64,000 nt of DNA from Anastrepha obliqua (Eukaryota; Arthropoda; Insecta; Diptera; Tephritidae). The position numbers were made by a program, and so were the translations under genes. Positions 21,822 to 32,369 of this stretch are shown here, piece after piece. Location: positions 56,948,001 through 57,012,000 of the forward strand of contig NC_072893.1 in assembly GCF_027943255.1 (NCBI RefSeq), in the 5' to 3' direction. The notes under the pieces are model-generated. The model did no database searches. It was given only the letters and a program-made list of their open reading frames with translations, and was not told the origin of the DNA. How positions within the stretch are numbered: position 1 is the stretch's first letter; each line of letters opens with the position of its first letter.

Positions 21822-22832
21822 ACTTCTGCTCAAATATGAACGAGACGTTATCAATAAAACGGTCCGCGGATGACATATGGCAAAAAAAAATTGTTTGTGT
21901 TTTGGTAGGACTGTTATAAGCTTACATGGCAAATTTCAGCGTGATATGCCACATAGTTTGTTTTCTGTGCTACTGTAAACAAGTCAAGCTCGAGTGTGTT
22001 CTTCGAATTCTCTTTTATGACTTCAATTGTCTCAAAATGTTTTCCACGGAGCGGCAACTTGAGCTTGGGAAACAGGAAAAAGTCACATGGAGCCATATCA
22101 GGCGAATACGGTGCTTGCGGAACGATATTAACATTATTTTTGTTCAAGTAATCGCGAACAAGACGTGATGTGTGAGCTGGTGCATTATCGTGATGCAAGA
22201 ACCATGACTTGTTCTCCCACAATTCCTTCCTTTTAAGACGAATGTTCTCGCGCAAACGCTTTAAAACGTCTAAATAATATTCAGCGTTAATCAATCGGCC
22301 TTGCGGAAGGAACTCCAAGTGCACCACACCTTCGTAATCGAAAAAAAACAGTAGCATAACCTTAATTTTTGAGCGACTTTGACGTGGTTTTTTGGGTTGA
22401 TGTACGGCCCTCTTTGAACGATTTGTACCACTGGAAAACACGTGCACGCGATAGAGCAGAGTCCCCATAGGTTGTCTGCAAAATTTTTAAGGCGTCTGAA
22501 GCCGAAATTTTGTTGGAATAACAAAATTTCAAACAAATTCTTTGTTCAACTTGAATTTCCATCGTTAAATTCGAAGAACACACTCGAGCTTATTCCAACA
22601 AAATTTCAAACAAATTCTTTGTTCAACTTGAATTTCCATCGTTAAATTCGAAGAACACACTCGAGCTTGACTTATTTACAGTAGCACAGAAAACAAACTA
22701 TGTGACATATCACGCTGAAATTTGCCATGTAAGCTTATAACAGTCCTACCAAAAAACAAAAAATTTATTTTTGCCATATGTCATCCGCGGACCGTTTTAT
22801 TGATAACGTCTCGTTCATATTTGAGTAGAAGG
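21822..22832 (-). mobile_element. Fold-back mariner with 188-bp inverted repeats
   Basis: Bounded by TA (21820-21821 and 22833-22834). Left arm 21822-22009 and right arm 22645-22832 are inverted copies; each includes TCAAATATGAACGAGACG, GGTCCGCGGATGACATATGG and the 5' leader of the gene. On the minus strand an N-terminal part (EQRICLKFCYSNKISASDAL to SRARVFQWYKSFKEGR) is joined out of frame to a C-terminal part with FFFDYEGVVHLEFLPQG, HHDNAPAHTS and YSPDMAPCDFFLFPKLK. The last two catalytic aspartates are 34 residues apart (DD34D, mariner). The first catalytic Asp region is deleted. The protein's natural C-terminus is lost: after ETIEVIKEN the frame runs into the inverted arm. Non-autonomous. 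Confidence 0.85.
22520..22668. repeat. 77-bp tandem duplication inside the fold-back mariner
   Basis: AACAAAATTTCAAACAAATT through ACTCGAGCTT is present at 22520-22591 and again at 22597-22668 (period 77). It duplicates the 5' leader and first codons of the transposase next to the right arm. Confidence 0.85.
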
Positions 22833-22834
22833 TA

Positions 22835-23980
22835 TTACTTAACTTTTGACTATGAAGACGGTCCACAGTGATTTTTATTGCCATGCAAATTACCAAAGAT
22901 ATGGAAGGACATAAATTTCATTAAAACATTTGACACATTTTTGGACAAGGATTGATACGAAAAAAAAAAAACATTTTTTTGATTTCACTTTATTCTCTTT
23001 AACCGACAGTGTAGACTTAAACAAGCGGCTGTTATTATACTCGGATCGAGTCCTTGACGTTCGCACTAAACGTCCTTCAGCATTGGCGATCACCTCTACC
23101 CTAATGCACATATTTATAGACACATACATACATACTTACATATTACATTGGTATAATGAATAGTTTATGCGTTGAATTTCATTGCAATTAAATTGCGCAT
23201 ATTCACTTTTTAGGTGCGCTTCCTTTGTTCCTACTTCCGCAACACTGCAGCGAATTTCTAGCAAGACTGACGCTGTCACTGTGGCTGTCGTTGCTAATTA
23301 ATTGAGAAGTGTCAGTCAAGGAGAACAGTTGACTGCAAGCCCTTTCGTTTTCGGCAAGCGGAGAACATTTAGTGGAAGAAGGAGTGGAGTAAAATAATAT
23401 GTGAGACTGACACTATAAGGAGAAGGAAGACACCCTTTTAGCGCCATGAAATTTCAACTTAAAAGTATATATGTATATGTAGTTTGTACGCATGTATGCA
23501 TACATATCCACCTATTTTTAATTGTCTTTCGCCAGTAGCTGCTGTTTTGCCGCAGTTGTATTGTTGTTATCCTTTAGAGTTATTTCGCTGGCATTTTAAA
23601 AGCATTTACTGTTAATTACAAAAGTGTTACTTTGTTATTTTAACATTCTCGTACTTTGTATTTATATACTTATGCTATCCACCCAACAATATTATTCAAC
23701 GGCTAGCAGAAGTGCAATTTTTTTATTCATTTATTTACTTTTGAAAATATGCAAGTGACGGGCATATTTTTTCTTAAAAAAAAATATTTATTTTTGTATT
23801 GCTCAATAAATATTACCAGCTGTGATTCACAGTACCGAATATGCGTTTTTTTCAAGTGATTATTGTAATAGTGAATTCGAAAATCTGATAAAAAGGTAAT
23901 GGTAAATGGTGAATAAAATAAATAATTTTGGAGCGAATATAAAGTACGAGATGTGGATATTAAATAAGAAGACGAAGCGT
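22835..23980. other. No gene recognised
   Basis: Mixed-composition spacer; 23220-23420 is somewhat GC-richer but shows no coding similarity. Confidence 0.4.
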
Positions 23981-23989
23981 ATTTACTTA

Positions 23990-24180
23990 TTATTGCATTC
24001 AATGTATACCTTTCCCCTATCTCTTCAAAGCTTTCTGTGAATCTTCGAAACATGGCTTGAAGTATTTTTGTGTCGGCTTCTTCAGGACGCGTGCCAAATG
24101 CGCCAGCGACCGTCAACTGCTTAGCCGTGAAGCGTAATATTAAGGCAACGAATTGCTCTCAAATTTCATAGTCGAGAACC
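23990..24180 (-). other. Possible exon or gene fragment of unknown identity
   Basis: The minus strand is open from about 24159 through a compact, codon-balanced stretch reading FVALILRFTAKQLTVAGAF, then GTRPEEADTKILQAMFRRFT and ESFEEIGER, followed by GTATAC, a possible donor. It has no in-frame ATG start and no convincing upstream acceptor. I do not recognise it. It could be a real exon, a decayed gene or chance. Confidence 0.25.
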
Positions 24181-24273
24181 ACCTATTGAAACTTATAATT
24201 TTTCAAAAAGCTATGCCTACGACGCGTACGTATTTTGAGTTGCTCAGCTGTTTTTAAACTCACGAACAAGGCA

Positions 24274-24545
24274 TTAATGACTCACACACGGGCACCTTTT
24301 AAGCAATACAATGCAATGATGATTGTTTTTTCGGTATAAGATTACAATTTTGAATGGCATACTACAATCCAATACTTGATACGTCGAAAGTAGTTCTTCT
24401 ACCGCAGCTTTGTGGTTGTCCAAAAAAATTTGCGACGCTTCTAAAACTAAATTTTTCTTCAAATATTTTAACTTTGAACGATTTCTTAATCTGAGCTCCG
24501 ACGAAAATTCCTACCTTTTGGCATCATTAACCTTAGGAAACTCTA
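24274..24545 (-). pseudogene. Fragment of a repeated arthropod ORF family of unknown function
   Basis: The minus strand reads EFPKVNDAKR, (stop) EFSSELRLRNRSKLKYLKK, then NLVLEASQIFLDNHKAAVEE and LLSTYQVLDCSMPFKI. The order (FPK-NDAK, FLxNHKA, VEELLxxYQxLxCxMxxKI) resembles an uncharacterised ORF I recall as present in many near-identical copies in arthropod genomes, probably carried by a mobile element. It is interrupted by a stop and lacks both ends. The family has no name I can vouch for. Confidence 0.4.
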
Positions 24546-24689
24546 TTTTAAAGTACCTCCATAAAACTGGAATCGATGCAATCCATATCTTTGGCAACAT
24601 ATTTTATTAAGCCAAGTGTTTACGTAGTGGTGGGAAAAGTACTTTGGTGGGCTCGATAAACGTCTAGATGGGCCTCGCGTGAGCTCAGC

Positions 24690-24990
24690 TAGCGGTGGGC
24701 TTGTATGCAAACGTACAAAGTCGCGAGATGCTTCTGCCCATGGGTACAATGGGGTGCTCGAGGGAACTTCTAAAACTAACAAAACCGCTGTTCTCAATTT
24801 TTTGAGGTATTCTTATCGGTGTCCATGCGGTAAGACTTGTCAAGTCTTTTCTGCAGACCCTGTCTGGAGGATGAGGTGCAATCATCTCAACATCTTCTTC
24901 TCCACTGCCCTCAAAAAGCGCTGGGACAATTGAATGGAATTATTCAAAGCAGGTGGAGGCAATCAATGAGTTTATAAGCATGAGACCGAG
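24690..24990 (+). pseudogene. Retroelement remnant (LINE Cys/His tail)
   Basis: The plus strand at 24840-24915 encodes CRPCLEDEVQSSQHLLLHCP, which fits the C-X2-C...H...C tail after RNase H in R1/I-group LINEs. Just upstream, about 24725-24760, DASAHGYNGVLE resembles a retroelement RNase H motif. Both are isolated scraps in different frames. Confidence 0.35.
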
Positions 24991-25361
24991 AGAATAGAAT
25001 GATATAGAGTCCATAACGTTCAAATACTATAGATCAAATTTAAGAAACATTTCTGAACACGTTCAATTCTATAAATAGCTTGCACATAATGTCAAAATAA
25101 ACTCACATATCCCAATTAGGTCATATTTAGAGTAAAGTGATGAAGAGAGGTTTGAAGAGGTTTGTTGGTTATGGAGTGGAGAATTTAGAAGCATTGAGTT
25201 TTAAAAAACGTTTTATAAGTTTATAAGTAATACAAATTGTGTCAACAGTGCCAGCTTTGAAATCTAACCTCCCTCTTGCTGGTGCCAGGTGTTACGTTCG
25301 ACTAAGTATATGGTAAAATCCTCTCTCAAGTAGTAGTAAATTCCTCTCTCGACGAACACAA
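24991..25361. other. No feature recognised
   Basis: AT-rich, nothing supportable. Confidence 0.4.
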
Positions 25362-25690
25362 CTAACACTTTATAAGGGTTTCATCATGCCCGCCCATCTT
25401 ATGGCACAGGAGCTCGGACGATAACAATAGCCGAAGAGGCGCCCCTTGGAGTGTTTGCACATTAGCAGCGGCAGGTATCGTAGGCGATAAAGCGAATAAA
25501 GATCCAGCGACTCCACAGGCTAAGAAATGTCGTCTGAATGGCTCCAAATGCGCTTGTGCTAAAAGTATTCGATGCGTTACCAGCTGGTGGTAGCAGAGGA
25601 AGAGGAAGGGCTCCTCTGCGTGAGAAACATCGGGTGGATTAAGTTGGTGTGTCTAACTGGCGCCGGTTAGCATAAGAAAAAAACACGCCA
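25362..25690 (+). mobile_element. RTE-like LINE 3' coding fragment (second copy)
   Basis: Decayed relative of 17380-17840: it shares the phrases CATGCCCGCC, GCGAATAAAGAT and GGTAGCAGAGGAAGAGGAAG, and its protein scraps include KVFDALPAGGSRGRGRAPLR (with frame changes), the Gly/Arg-rich motif at the end of RTE-like ORFs. Same orientation. Confidence 0.5.
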
Positions 25691-26989
25691 ATGAAGAAGA
25701 TGATGAGGAAGGGCTAAATCCTATAAAACAATTTTCAGATTATATGAAAAAAAAAACCTTAGCTTCTCACATATCTTTAAGCTGAGTAAAATCGAGCAAG
25801 CACTGTAATTTTCTAGATCCCAGCACCCGCATAGCCAACACTTGAATTTAGAATTTTTTTATATATTGAAAACAAAGAAACCCATCACTGACAACGACAA
25901 GCCGAAACTACTTATTCTGTTATATCTGCACAAGTTCGCACCACTCAGCAACGATTCTTAATAAATGGAAAACGTTAATGAGAATATCTATTGCAATAAA
26001 CAAGAGGAATGGCAGCAATATAAAAACAATGACAACTTAACCGGAAAGGATAATAAACGTAATGAAATGTTGAATTTGCTGACAGGCAGATCCAGCTTCG
26101 ACTGCACACAGAAACCAAAAAAAGCAACGGAAATAGCAAAAAAGTTACACTTCAAGTAGCTTGGCGAAGCCATTGCAATGACAGCAGGCAACATACATAC
26201 GTATGCAGGTTGTAGTTGTAGTTTGTGTTTGCACTATCTGTAAACGACTGCGTGCGCTGGCTTTTCAAAATGTGCAACATTCGGCGTTTTTGTTAATTTT
26301 TCTTTGTTTTCTACGCGCCATTGTTATCGCTTTGGGTATTTTTGTTCTTTCCCTCGTTTTGTTGGCTCTCGTTTATTTTTCGATTTCTTTATGGCATTGG
26401 TCCGCGTGCCAGTTTCATTCCTTTTGGCCATCGTTCCTTTTACGTTTGTTTGTAGTTGGCCGGTCTGTATTCGTAAAGGACATCCTTTTCGAGATAGTCG
26501 AAAAACAAAAACGCTCAAAGTGATGAAATGTTGACGTTGCTTTAGAGCTGCAAAAAATATAGCAGGAAATGCTAGCTCATCACGAAACAAAAAGGAGACG
26601 CGCATTGAAATGCAAGACACAACGCAACACTTTATGGCTTCAAAAGCTAAGTGGCAGCACACTAAATATGTCAAGGCTAGATGGCCATTGTAAGAATAAC
26701 GAGTGTATTGCATCGACGTGAATTGCGGAAGGATGTTTGGAGGTTTTTTATTGAAATGGAAAATATGGAAACTTCCTTTGGCACTTCAGAGCAGCAGAGT
26801 TTGATGTGGGAATTTGAGCCAGTTACTTAATGAGTACTAAATGTTTCGCGTGAGTGCGTTTCTTGGTGAGGGTTACTGTTAATCTTCCGACAAGTGTGGT
26901 TCTGTTGCATGCTCCAAAAACGCATTAGTGAATTTAAAAGTTATGAGCGTTGATGAGTAAATTGGATTAAATCGGTACTAGAGGGCTAT
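25691..26989. other. No gene recognised
   Basis: Contains two modest open frames (64 aa at 25965-26159, 106 aa at 26203-26523) without similarity I recognise; the second is T-rich and looks like chance. Possibly host intron or regulatory DNA. Confidence 0.35.
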
Positions 26990-27113
26990 TTAACCGTAGA
27001 TCAGCCCTACCAAAAACTTCACAATTCTATACAGTGTATCTTTTTTGATACATACTGAATTATTATTAAAAAATGAAACAAACCAATGTGTTTTTAGCTA
27101 GATTTTGAGATAG

Positions 27114-28257
27114 TTATAAAATTAAGTTTTCTTGAGTCTTTACAATAAGGTTTTTTGCATTTGCTGCAATATAAAGAGGTCCATTTGTTTTTATTTTCTC
27201 GGGAACTATAACACATACAACATCTTGCTCGATTCTTTTTTCCAAACTTTCCATTTTAGCCTTTTTTGATGATCCAGCTTCGTTCTCGTCTGCACTGTTG
27301 ACGACGCCAGTAAAGAAAATCGACGAAAGCATGCCATTTTGAGTACGTTGGGATTGTTTTTCAACATAAGGTTTAGCTAATGAAATGGCAAGTTCATGAA
27401 GAAAACACTTGCGTTTTGTGTGCTTCCTTGTAGACTTCCAGTTTGGATCTATGTATTTCATTATATATAATATATGAGTTTAATGCTGAGATGTCAATCA
27501 TATTGAAAAAAACTGCCATAGTCCAACGATTGTTTTTTCGCTTGCAACTGTAAAAGGTTAACATTTTGTCCACCGTATCAACTCCTCCTTTCGTCGAGTT
27601 ATAAAAGGAAATTATATAAGTATTCCAAAACAACAATTTTTTATTTATGATATTTTAGTTTTTGAATATATGTATTAACGTACTTATATACACCAGCCAA
27701 TATCAAAACAGCCAGAAAAGCCAGAAGTAGATCTTTATCAATTTCTAAATGTTTATCTCCATGCAATTCTTTCCCATACTTATTCGAATTTTCAATTATT
27801 ATTTTCGTAATCGATGTAGGGAAAAATAATAGCATGGAATCTCGGATGTTTCCAACTCGGCTAGATGCGTTTCTTGTTACTCCTAAAAGAAGTAAGTCAG
27901 TATGTAAATTGAAAAATCGTAATATAAAAAAGCACAGTTAGTAACCTGGTCTCAAACTAATGACGTTTTCCGCCCTTGAACGACCGATGGTGTATGGCTC
28001 TGGATTCCATATGGTACCATCTTTTGCAGTATATAACGGATCAATATCAAAGTTGAGACCAATATTCTCAGAAATATCTGATAAAAAACTTTCATTTGAG
28101 TCATTTTCAAATACATAGTCCTCCGCCTCAGTTTCTGAATTGGAAAAATTTCCATTTTCAGATTCATCGTTCGAACTGTATCCAGAACTTCATTCACCAG
28201 CTCCTCTAAAGTTAAATATTGCGGACGCAACTTTCTTGAACCAAACTTCACTAACAA
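27114..28257 (-). pseudogene. piggyBac-like transposase (internally deleted, two exons)
   Basis: Cut-and-paste transposase of the TTAA type, minus strand. Order: KLRPQYLTLEELVNEVLD; a frameshift; an acidic Ser/Glu/Asp-rich stretch; AKDGTIWNPEPYTIGRSRAE; a 63-nt intron; SITKIIIENSNKYGKELHGD and LLLAFLAVLILAGVYKYVN; then directly NTYIISFYNSTKGGVDTVDK and CKRKNNRWTMAVFFNMIDIS. The second half carries the GGVDxxD motif with the last catalytic Asp. The block between them, holding the first two catalytic Asp residues, is deleted. The C-terminus (to ENLIL) lacks the usual Cys-rich zinc-finger tail. Not functional. Confidence 0.8.
27883..27945 (-). other. Predicted 63-nt intron in the piggyBac-like gene
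   Basis: On the minus strand CAG|GTTACT at 27945 and CTTCTTTTAG|GAG at 27883. Removing it joins LRP-G-VTRN in frame, which fits the piggyBac N-terminal domain. The donor is weak. Confidence 0.55.
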
Positions 28258-28356
28258 TCACTTATTCACCAAAAAACGTCCGAATAATGTCAAAACAAGG
28301 ATGAAACTAAAACTATTCGCACGAAAAATCATTAAAAATTTCATATGTATCAAATA

Positions 28357-29276
28357 CAGGGTAGGCCATTTAAAGCGGGCCCATTTGTTTCTGAAAAAAA
28401 ACATTGAAAAAAACATTTTTTTTTGTGTTGATATGAAAAATCATTTATTTTGATTCAAGGAGATTTGTTCCAGCTAGTTTTTGAAAATGATATCCTTCAA
28501 ATGTTTGCCTCTGGCCTTGATGGCCAAATGTGTCCTTTTTTCGGCGTTTTCCATCGTTTTGGCCAATATTTCGGCCGGTATGGCGGCGATTTCGCGTCGG
28601 ATATTGTTTTTAAGTTGAGTTAGAGTCCTTGGCTTGTTGATGTATACCTTGGATTTCAGATAACCCCACAAATAAAAGTCCGGTGGCGTCAAATCTGGTG
28701 ATCTCGGTGGCCACGGAAAATCACCATTTTTCGAAATCAACCTTCCAGGGCATAATCAAGCCGTTTCGGGTAATCAGCCGGGTTTAATTTTTGTGCCATT
28801 TGAATTTTGTACGGAAGCATTTTCAAATCGATGCGAATTATGCGCCTGAGTGTTGTCCTGGCGATGCCTAATTCCTGAGAACGACGATAACTCGATGTTC
28901 GCGGAGCCTCCTCAACACTGGCTCGTACAGCCTCGATATTTTCAGCAGAACGTCGTGTACGTTGTCTGGATGCGTGGCTGGTATTGCTGAGACTACCGTG
29001 GTTAATAAATTTTGCGTATAAACGCTGTAAAGTGCTTTTGGATGGCGCACTTTTAACTTTATTTTTTTTTTTAAACGCACGTTGAGTTTTCACAATTGAG
29101 AAGTTATTTTGGATGTAAAGCTGAATTATTTCAGCGCGTTCTTTTGGAGTGTACTGCTCCATGGTAAAAATTGTCTTGGACTGACGCTTCCCACGCGCTA
29201 TGTCATTAGTCGATCTGACGTTCCTGTCAAAAGTTATAGGCTTGCCAGATGGGCCCGCTTTAAATGGCCTACCCTG
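28357..29276 (-). mobile_element. Tc1/mariner (DD41D-like) element nested in piggyBac
   Basis: Perfect 28-bp-scale inverted ends (CAGGGTAGGCCATTTAAAGC...) at both sides, flanked by TA (28355-28356, 29277-29278). Minus strand: MEQYTPKERAEIIQLYIQNN at the ATG 29162, then RSAENIEAVRASVEEAPRTS, SSYRRSQELGIARTTLRRI and LPYKIQMAQKLNPADYPKRL, ending at LDYALEG and a stop. It resumes at ISKNGDFPWPPRSPDLTPPD and FYLWGYLKSKVYINKP and ends RGKHLKDIIFKN near 28474. The middle, with the first two catalytic residues, is deleted; the third (PPD) is kept. 920 bp. Confidence 0.85.
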
Positions 29277-29689
29277 TATGATACAATGAGTAGAATTATG
29301 AAGTTTTCGTTTTTCGCGCGGCCTACTTGATTTTAAAATTTGAAACTCAGTTTAAAATGCTTATATCAACGGAACAAACAAAGTCATAAGAGTTGAGGTA
29401 AGTGTGGCCAACGTGGACGAATTTATTGGCTTCTAAAATATGAAATGTATCATTTTTGATACAAAGAACGATCTACGGTTAAAGGTGACATTTGGCTTCA
29501 AAACAGATATTTCACCATTTTGTTTTCGAGAATTCAGTTCAGGGTTACAATATCCCAAAATAGTGCAAAACAGTGACAAAAGAGAAAAATTCGAAGCAGG
29601 TGGCCTAAATAGTGTATGTTCCTTATGAACTCAATATGATGTCGAACGCAACAGCAAAGTTATTATTTCAAAAATTCCTCTCTGGTAGG

Positions 29690-29940
29690 TTAATCGTAAA
29701 AAAATATTGATCAAATCATTGAAAATTTCGAGTCGAACCGGCCTGCGAGTACTGGAATACGTGACCAGAAACAGAAGATTAGCCAGAAAACTATTTGGAT
29801 CCATTCGTAAAATTTTGGTATCAACAAAAAATTCAATGTATTGGTGAAATCACATTAAAGATGCGAAGCACTATTTGGGACCTGCAATTCTTTTGTTGAG
29901 GCAGATGGTAACTGACGATGAAAGATAGGGCACATCATGT
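29690..29940 (+). pseudogene. Mariner transposase N-terminal fragment (decayed)
   Basis: The plus strand reads VDQIIENFESNRPASTGI, ISQKTIWIHS, FGINKKFNVL and, in another frame, QMVTDDER. The order fits the DNA-binding domain to the first catalytic Asp (VTGDE) of DD34D mariners (mellifera/cecropia side). Broken by frameshifts. Confidence 0.45.
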
Positions 29941-29990
29941 GCAACAGCCTGCAGTGGTGGTTGACTAACAACCTAACAACGACTGAGAGC

Positions 29991-30148
29991 ACTTCTGTAA
30001 TAAAAACCATCTGCCGCTCCGAGCTGTTATAAAATTGAAAGTCCCCCGGTTTACGAAAAGCTTCAAGGCGTACAACACAAACTGCAAAAGGAGCTCGGAC
30101 AAATAACCGTGAAGGTTGTAAGCGCTAATTATTATTGTTATTTATATA
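29991..30148 (+). repeat. tRNA-like SINE, copy F (3' half)
   Basis: Keeps CATCTGCCGCTCCGAG, then degenerate body, AAAAGGAGCTCGGACAAA, a GGTTGTAAGCGCTAATTATT end and a TA-rich tail. The tail runs straight into the TA target site of the next element. Confidence 0.55.
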
Positions 30149-30705
30149 CAGGGTTTTCCAATAAGAGGTGTTATTTTGATATTCAAAGAAAAATGCTATT
30201 TTTTAATATAAGTGATCGTATGTTTATTTTATTACAAAGAGGAAGGTATGCCGTTAATAGTGGAAAATAAGATCTGGAAAATGACCATCACAACCACGCT
30301 TACAGGAAAATATCCTTTTCATGAAATTTTCCATGACCGAATTGCGAAGTGGCTGCCCTATGTCCTTGATAGCCTCACGAATTCTATCTTTGAGGTTTTG
30401 CATCGACCCTGGGCTATTGGCGTAGACCTTCTCTTTCACGTGGCCCCAAAGAAAAATGTCACAAGGTGTTAAATCTCAAGATCTCGGTGGACAATTGTGA
30501 TCACCTCTTCAAAAGATAACACGGTCCGGAAACTTTTCCCGTAAAAGATCAATGGTTTCGTTGCTTGTGTGGCACGCAGCGCCGACTTGTTGAAAATAAA
30601 CGTTGCCCAGATCAATACCATCCAATTCCGGCCATAATAAATCATTAATCATCTCTCGATAGCGCAATCCATTCACCAATAACACCTGTTATTTGAAAAC
30701 CCTTG
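30149..30705 (-). mobile_element. DD41D-derived MITE, copy 1
   Basis: The left end CAGGGTTTTCCAATAAGAGG follows TA; the right end is an inverted match (...ACCTGTTATTTGAAAACCCT). The minus strand encodes only the second half of a DD41D transposase: VNGLRYREMINDFLWPELDG, then QQVGAACHTSNE (the catalytic Asp is Val here), a frameshifted stretch, CDIFLWGHVKEKVYANSPGS and PDLIFHY. The first half has been deleted at the same point as in copy 2 (58186-58637). The right flank lacks a clear TA. Confidence 0.75.
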
Positions 30706-31135
30706 CGGTATTCGGTATATGCCTTAGAATCTTTCTCTCGACCACTACGAGCTGTGACTTACTGAATGTTGTCATCGCAAAAGCTTCTGCTTCATATGAA
30801 AGAACAGCCTATGATGTGTTATTCTTATATGACGTGGCAGGACTGTACTTCTTAGTTGTCTACTTAATCTGAATAAGTATATGTTGGTAAGAGTAATTCA
30901 TCGTAGGATTTCAGGGTTGACAATGTCACGAGAGCCCAAATCGTTTTCACAGTAAACCAAATTTAGAACCACTTGAACACTTTGTGTATGACATTGAGGT
31001 AAAGATGCGAATGCGCCAACTATTCGTTCGAAGAATTTCGTTGCAGTTGTCTACACAGAAGGTGGCGCAAAATTAATCATCCTTTTTTTTCTTTTTCTTT
31101 TTAATACGTTTTTTACTACAATAAATAAAAAAAAC
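30706..31135. other. No feature recognised
   Basis: Nothing supportable on either strand. Confidence 0.4.
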
Positions 31136-31292
31136 GACGCAGTAATGCACTCGGAGGTTTGCCATTGCTTGCCAAGAGGCGACCGCTATTAGAAAAAATG
31201 TTTTCTTCATTCCAGTGTTTCACGGAGACTCAAACCTACGTTCTTCGAATGGTAGTCACGCACCATTCCATTTGGCTACGACGGCCGCCCAT
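31136..31292 (-). repeat. tRNA-like SINE, copy C (5' half)
   Basis: Minus strand: GGGCGGCCGTCGTAGCC (A-box region), a degenerate B box near AGGTTTGAGTCTCCGTGAAA, then CGGTCGCCTCTTGGCAAGCA and ATGGCAAACCTCCGAGTGCA. Same head subtype as copy E. Confidence 0.7.
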
Positions 31293-32369
31293 AAATCACC
31301 TTCGGGTGAGTATTTTGTGCCATCTTGTATTATTGCTCTTACAACACTAATTTAACGCTCATCAAACTTCTACTTTTGCCGGCTGGAGTTATTCTTAATG
31401 ATTCCACGCGAATTTTAAAATGTGTAATTTAAAACTCTTTTTTTATTTTGCGATTTCAAGTAAATTTTTGTTTTTTATTTGACGAACAGTTTTAGGTTTC
31501 CAACTCCTGATTTTCAATGGTTTGCCAAGACGACTGTGCTTTTTGTGCTGAGTGGGCTCCATAAGGGTACTTGCGTGTTATCTCAGTTTAAGTTTTTTAT
31601 TATTCAGAAACAAATTTTTTGTGGTGAACTAGCTTCTGTTGAGAGCGCGTCCGTGTGATTCCACTTCATTTTATTTCAAAAGAAAAAAAAAGCAGTTGAA
31701 GTCTTCTATTCTATCGTTCATCACGTGCTCGCAAAAAAGTTTTTCTTTCTCATGTAGAATTTATTTTGCTGCAACAGCGAAAATGATTTCTTGCAGCGAA
31801 ACACCGCATTAAATATAGATTACCAAGAATACTCCTCATACACACACAAATACAAACACACACACACACACGGATACATTCTCGTGTATATTGAAGCCAA
31901 AACATTGAAAGTTTTAAAACGACCTTGTCAATTTCGTCAACGCTTATCTCGCTGTCCAAATATTTACGTGGATTTGGGTACACAGACGAAGAAAAAATAA
32001 AAAGCAAAGTGAACTGAAGATTCCGTAAAAGCGCGAAATTTGTTATGCAGAGCTTTATTAAAAAAGTTTGACGAATGTCGAAATATTTTTGGTGCTTCCA
32101 AAAAAGTCAGTAAAAATTTATCAGCTGAAATTAGAAAATGATAAAAGAATTCGAATACGCAGTCACTAGCAGCACACTGGAAAAATTGCAAATTCTCAGG
32201 TTTTTGACAAAATAATAAAGGAAGTGATGTAAGCACGGATGTATGTATTTTCATGGACATACCATAAATGCTTAATACATTCTTACATTATAGTTGGTTC
32301 ACTGAGTGAATTTATCAAGCAAAACACTTCTGTATATGACCCATCCATATGATTTGACAAGACCAAGGA
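31293..32369. other. No gene recognised; includes an (AC)n microsatellite at 31855-31870
   Basis: AT-rich. The ACACACAC run is a simple repeat. No coding similarity. Confidence 0.4.

Larger units (their letters stand above)
26994..29478 (-). mobile_element. piggyBac-like transposon with a nested element
   Basis: The left end CCGTAGATC follows TTAA (26990-26993); the right end is its inverted match, followed by TTAA (29479-29482). Subterminal GTATC...GATAC palindromes occur at both ends (27047-27053 region and 29447-29462). It carries a decayed transposase on the minus strand. Subtracting the nested 28357-29276 insert and its TA duplication leaves about 1.56 kb, shorter than an autonomous piggyBac, in line with the internal deletion in the gene. 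Confidence 0.85.

Noticed and set aside
25965..26159. 64-aa frame starting MENVNENIYC
   Set aside because: It has an ATG but shows low-complexity Asn/Lys composition expected of AT-rich DNA, with no similarity or promoter evidence.
26203..26523. 106-aa hydrophobic frame, possible membrane protein
   Set aside because: T-rich sequence gives Phe/Leu/Val by chance; no charge pattern or homology, and overlapping frames on both strands are equally open.
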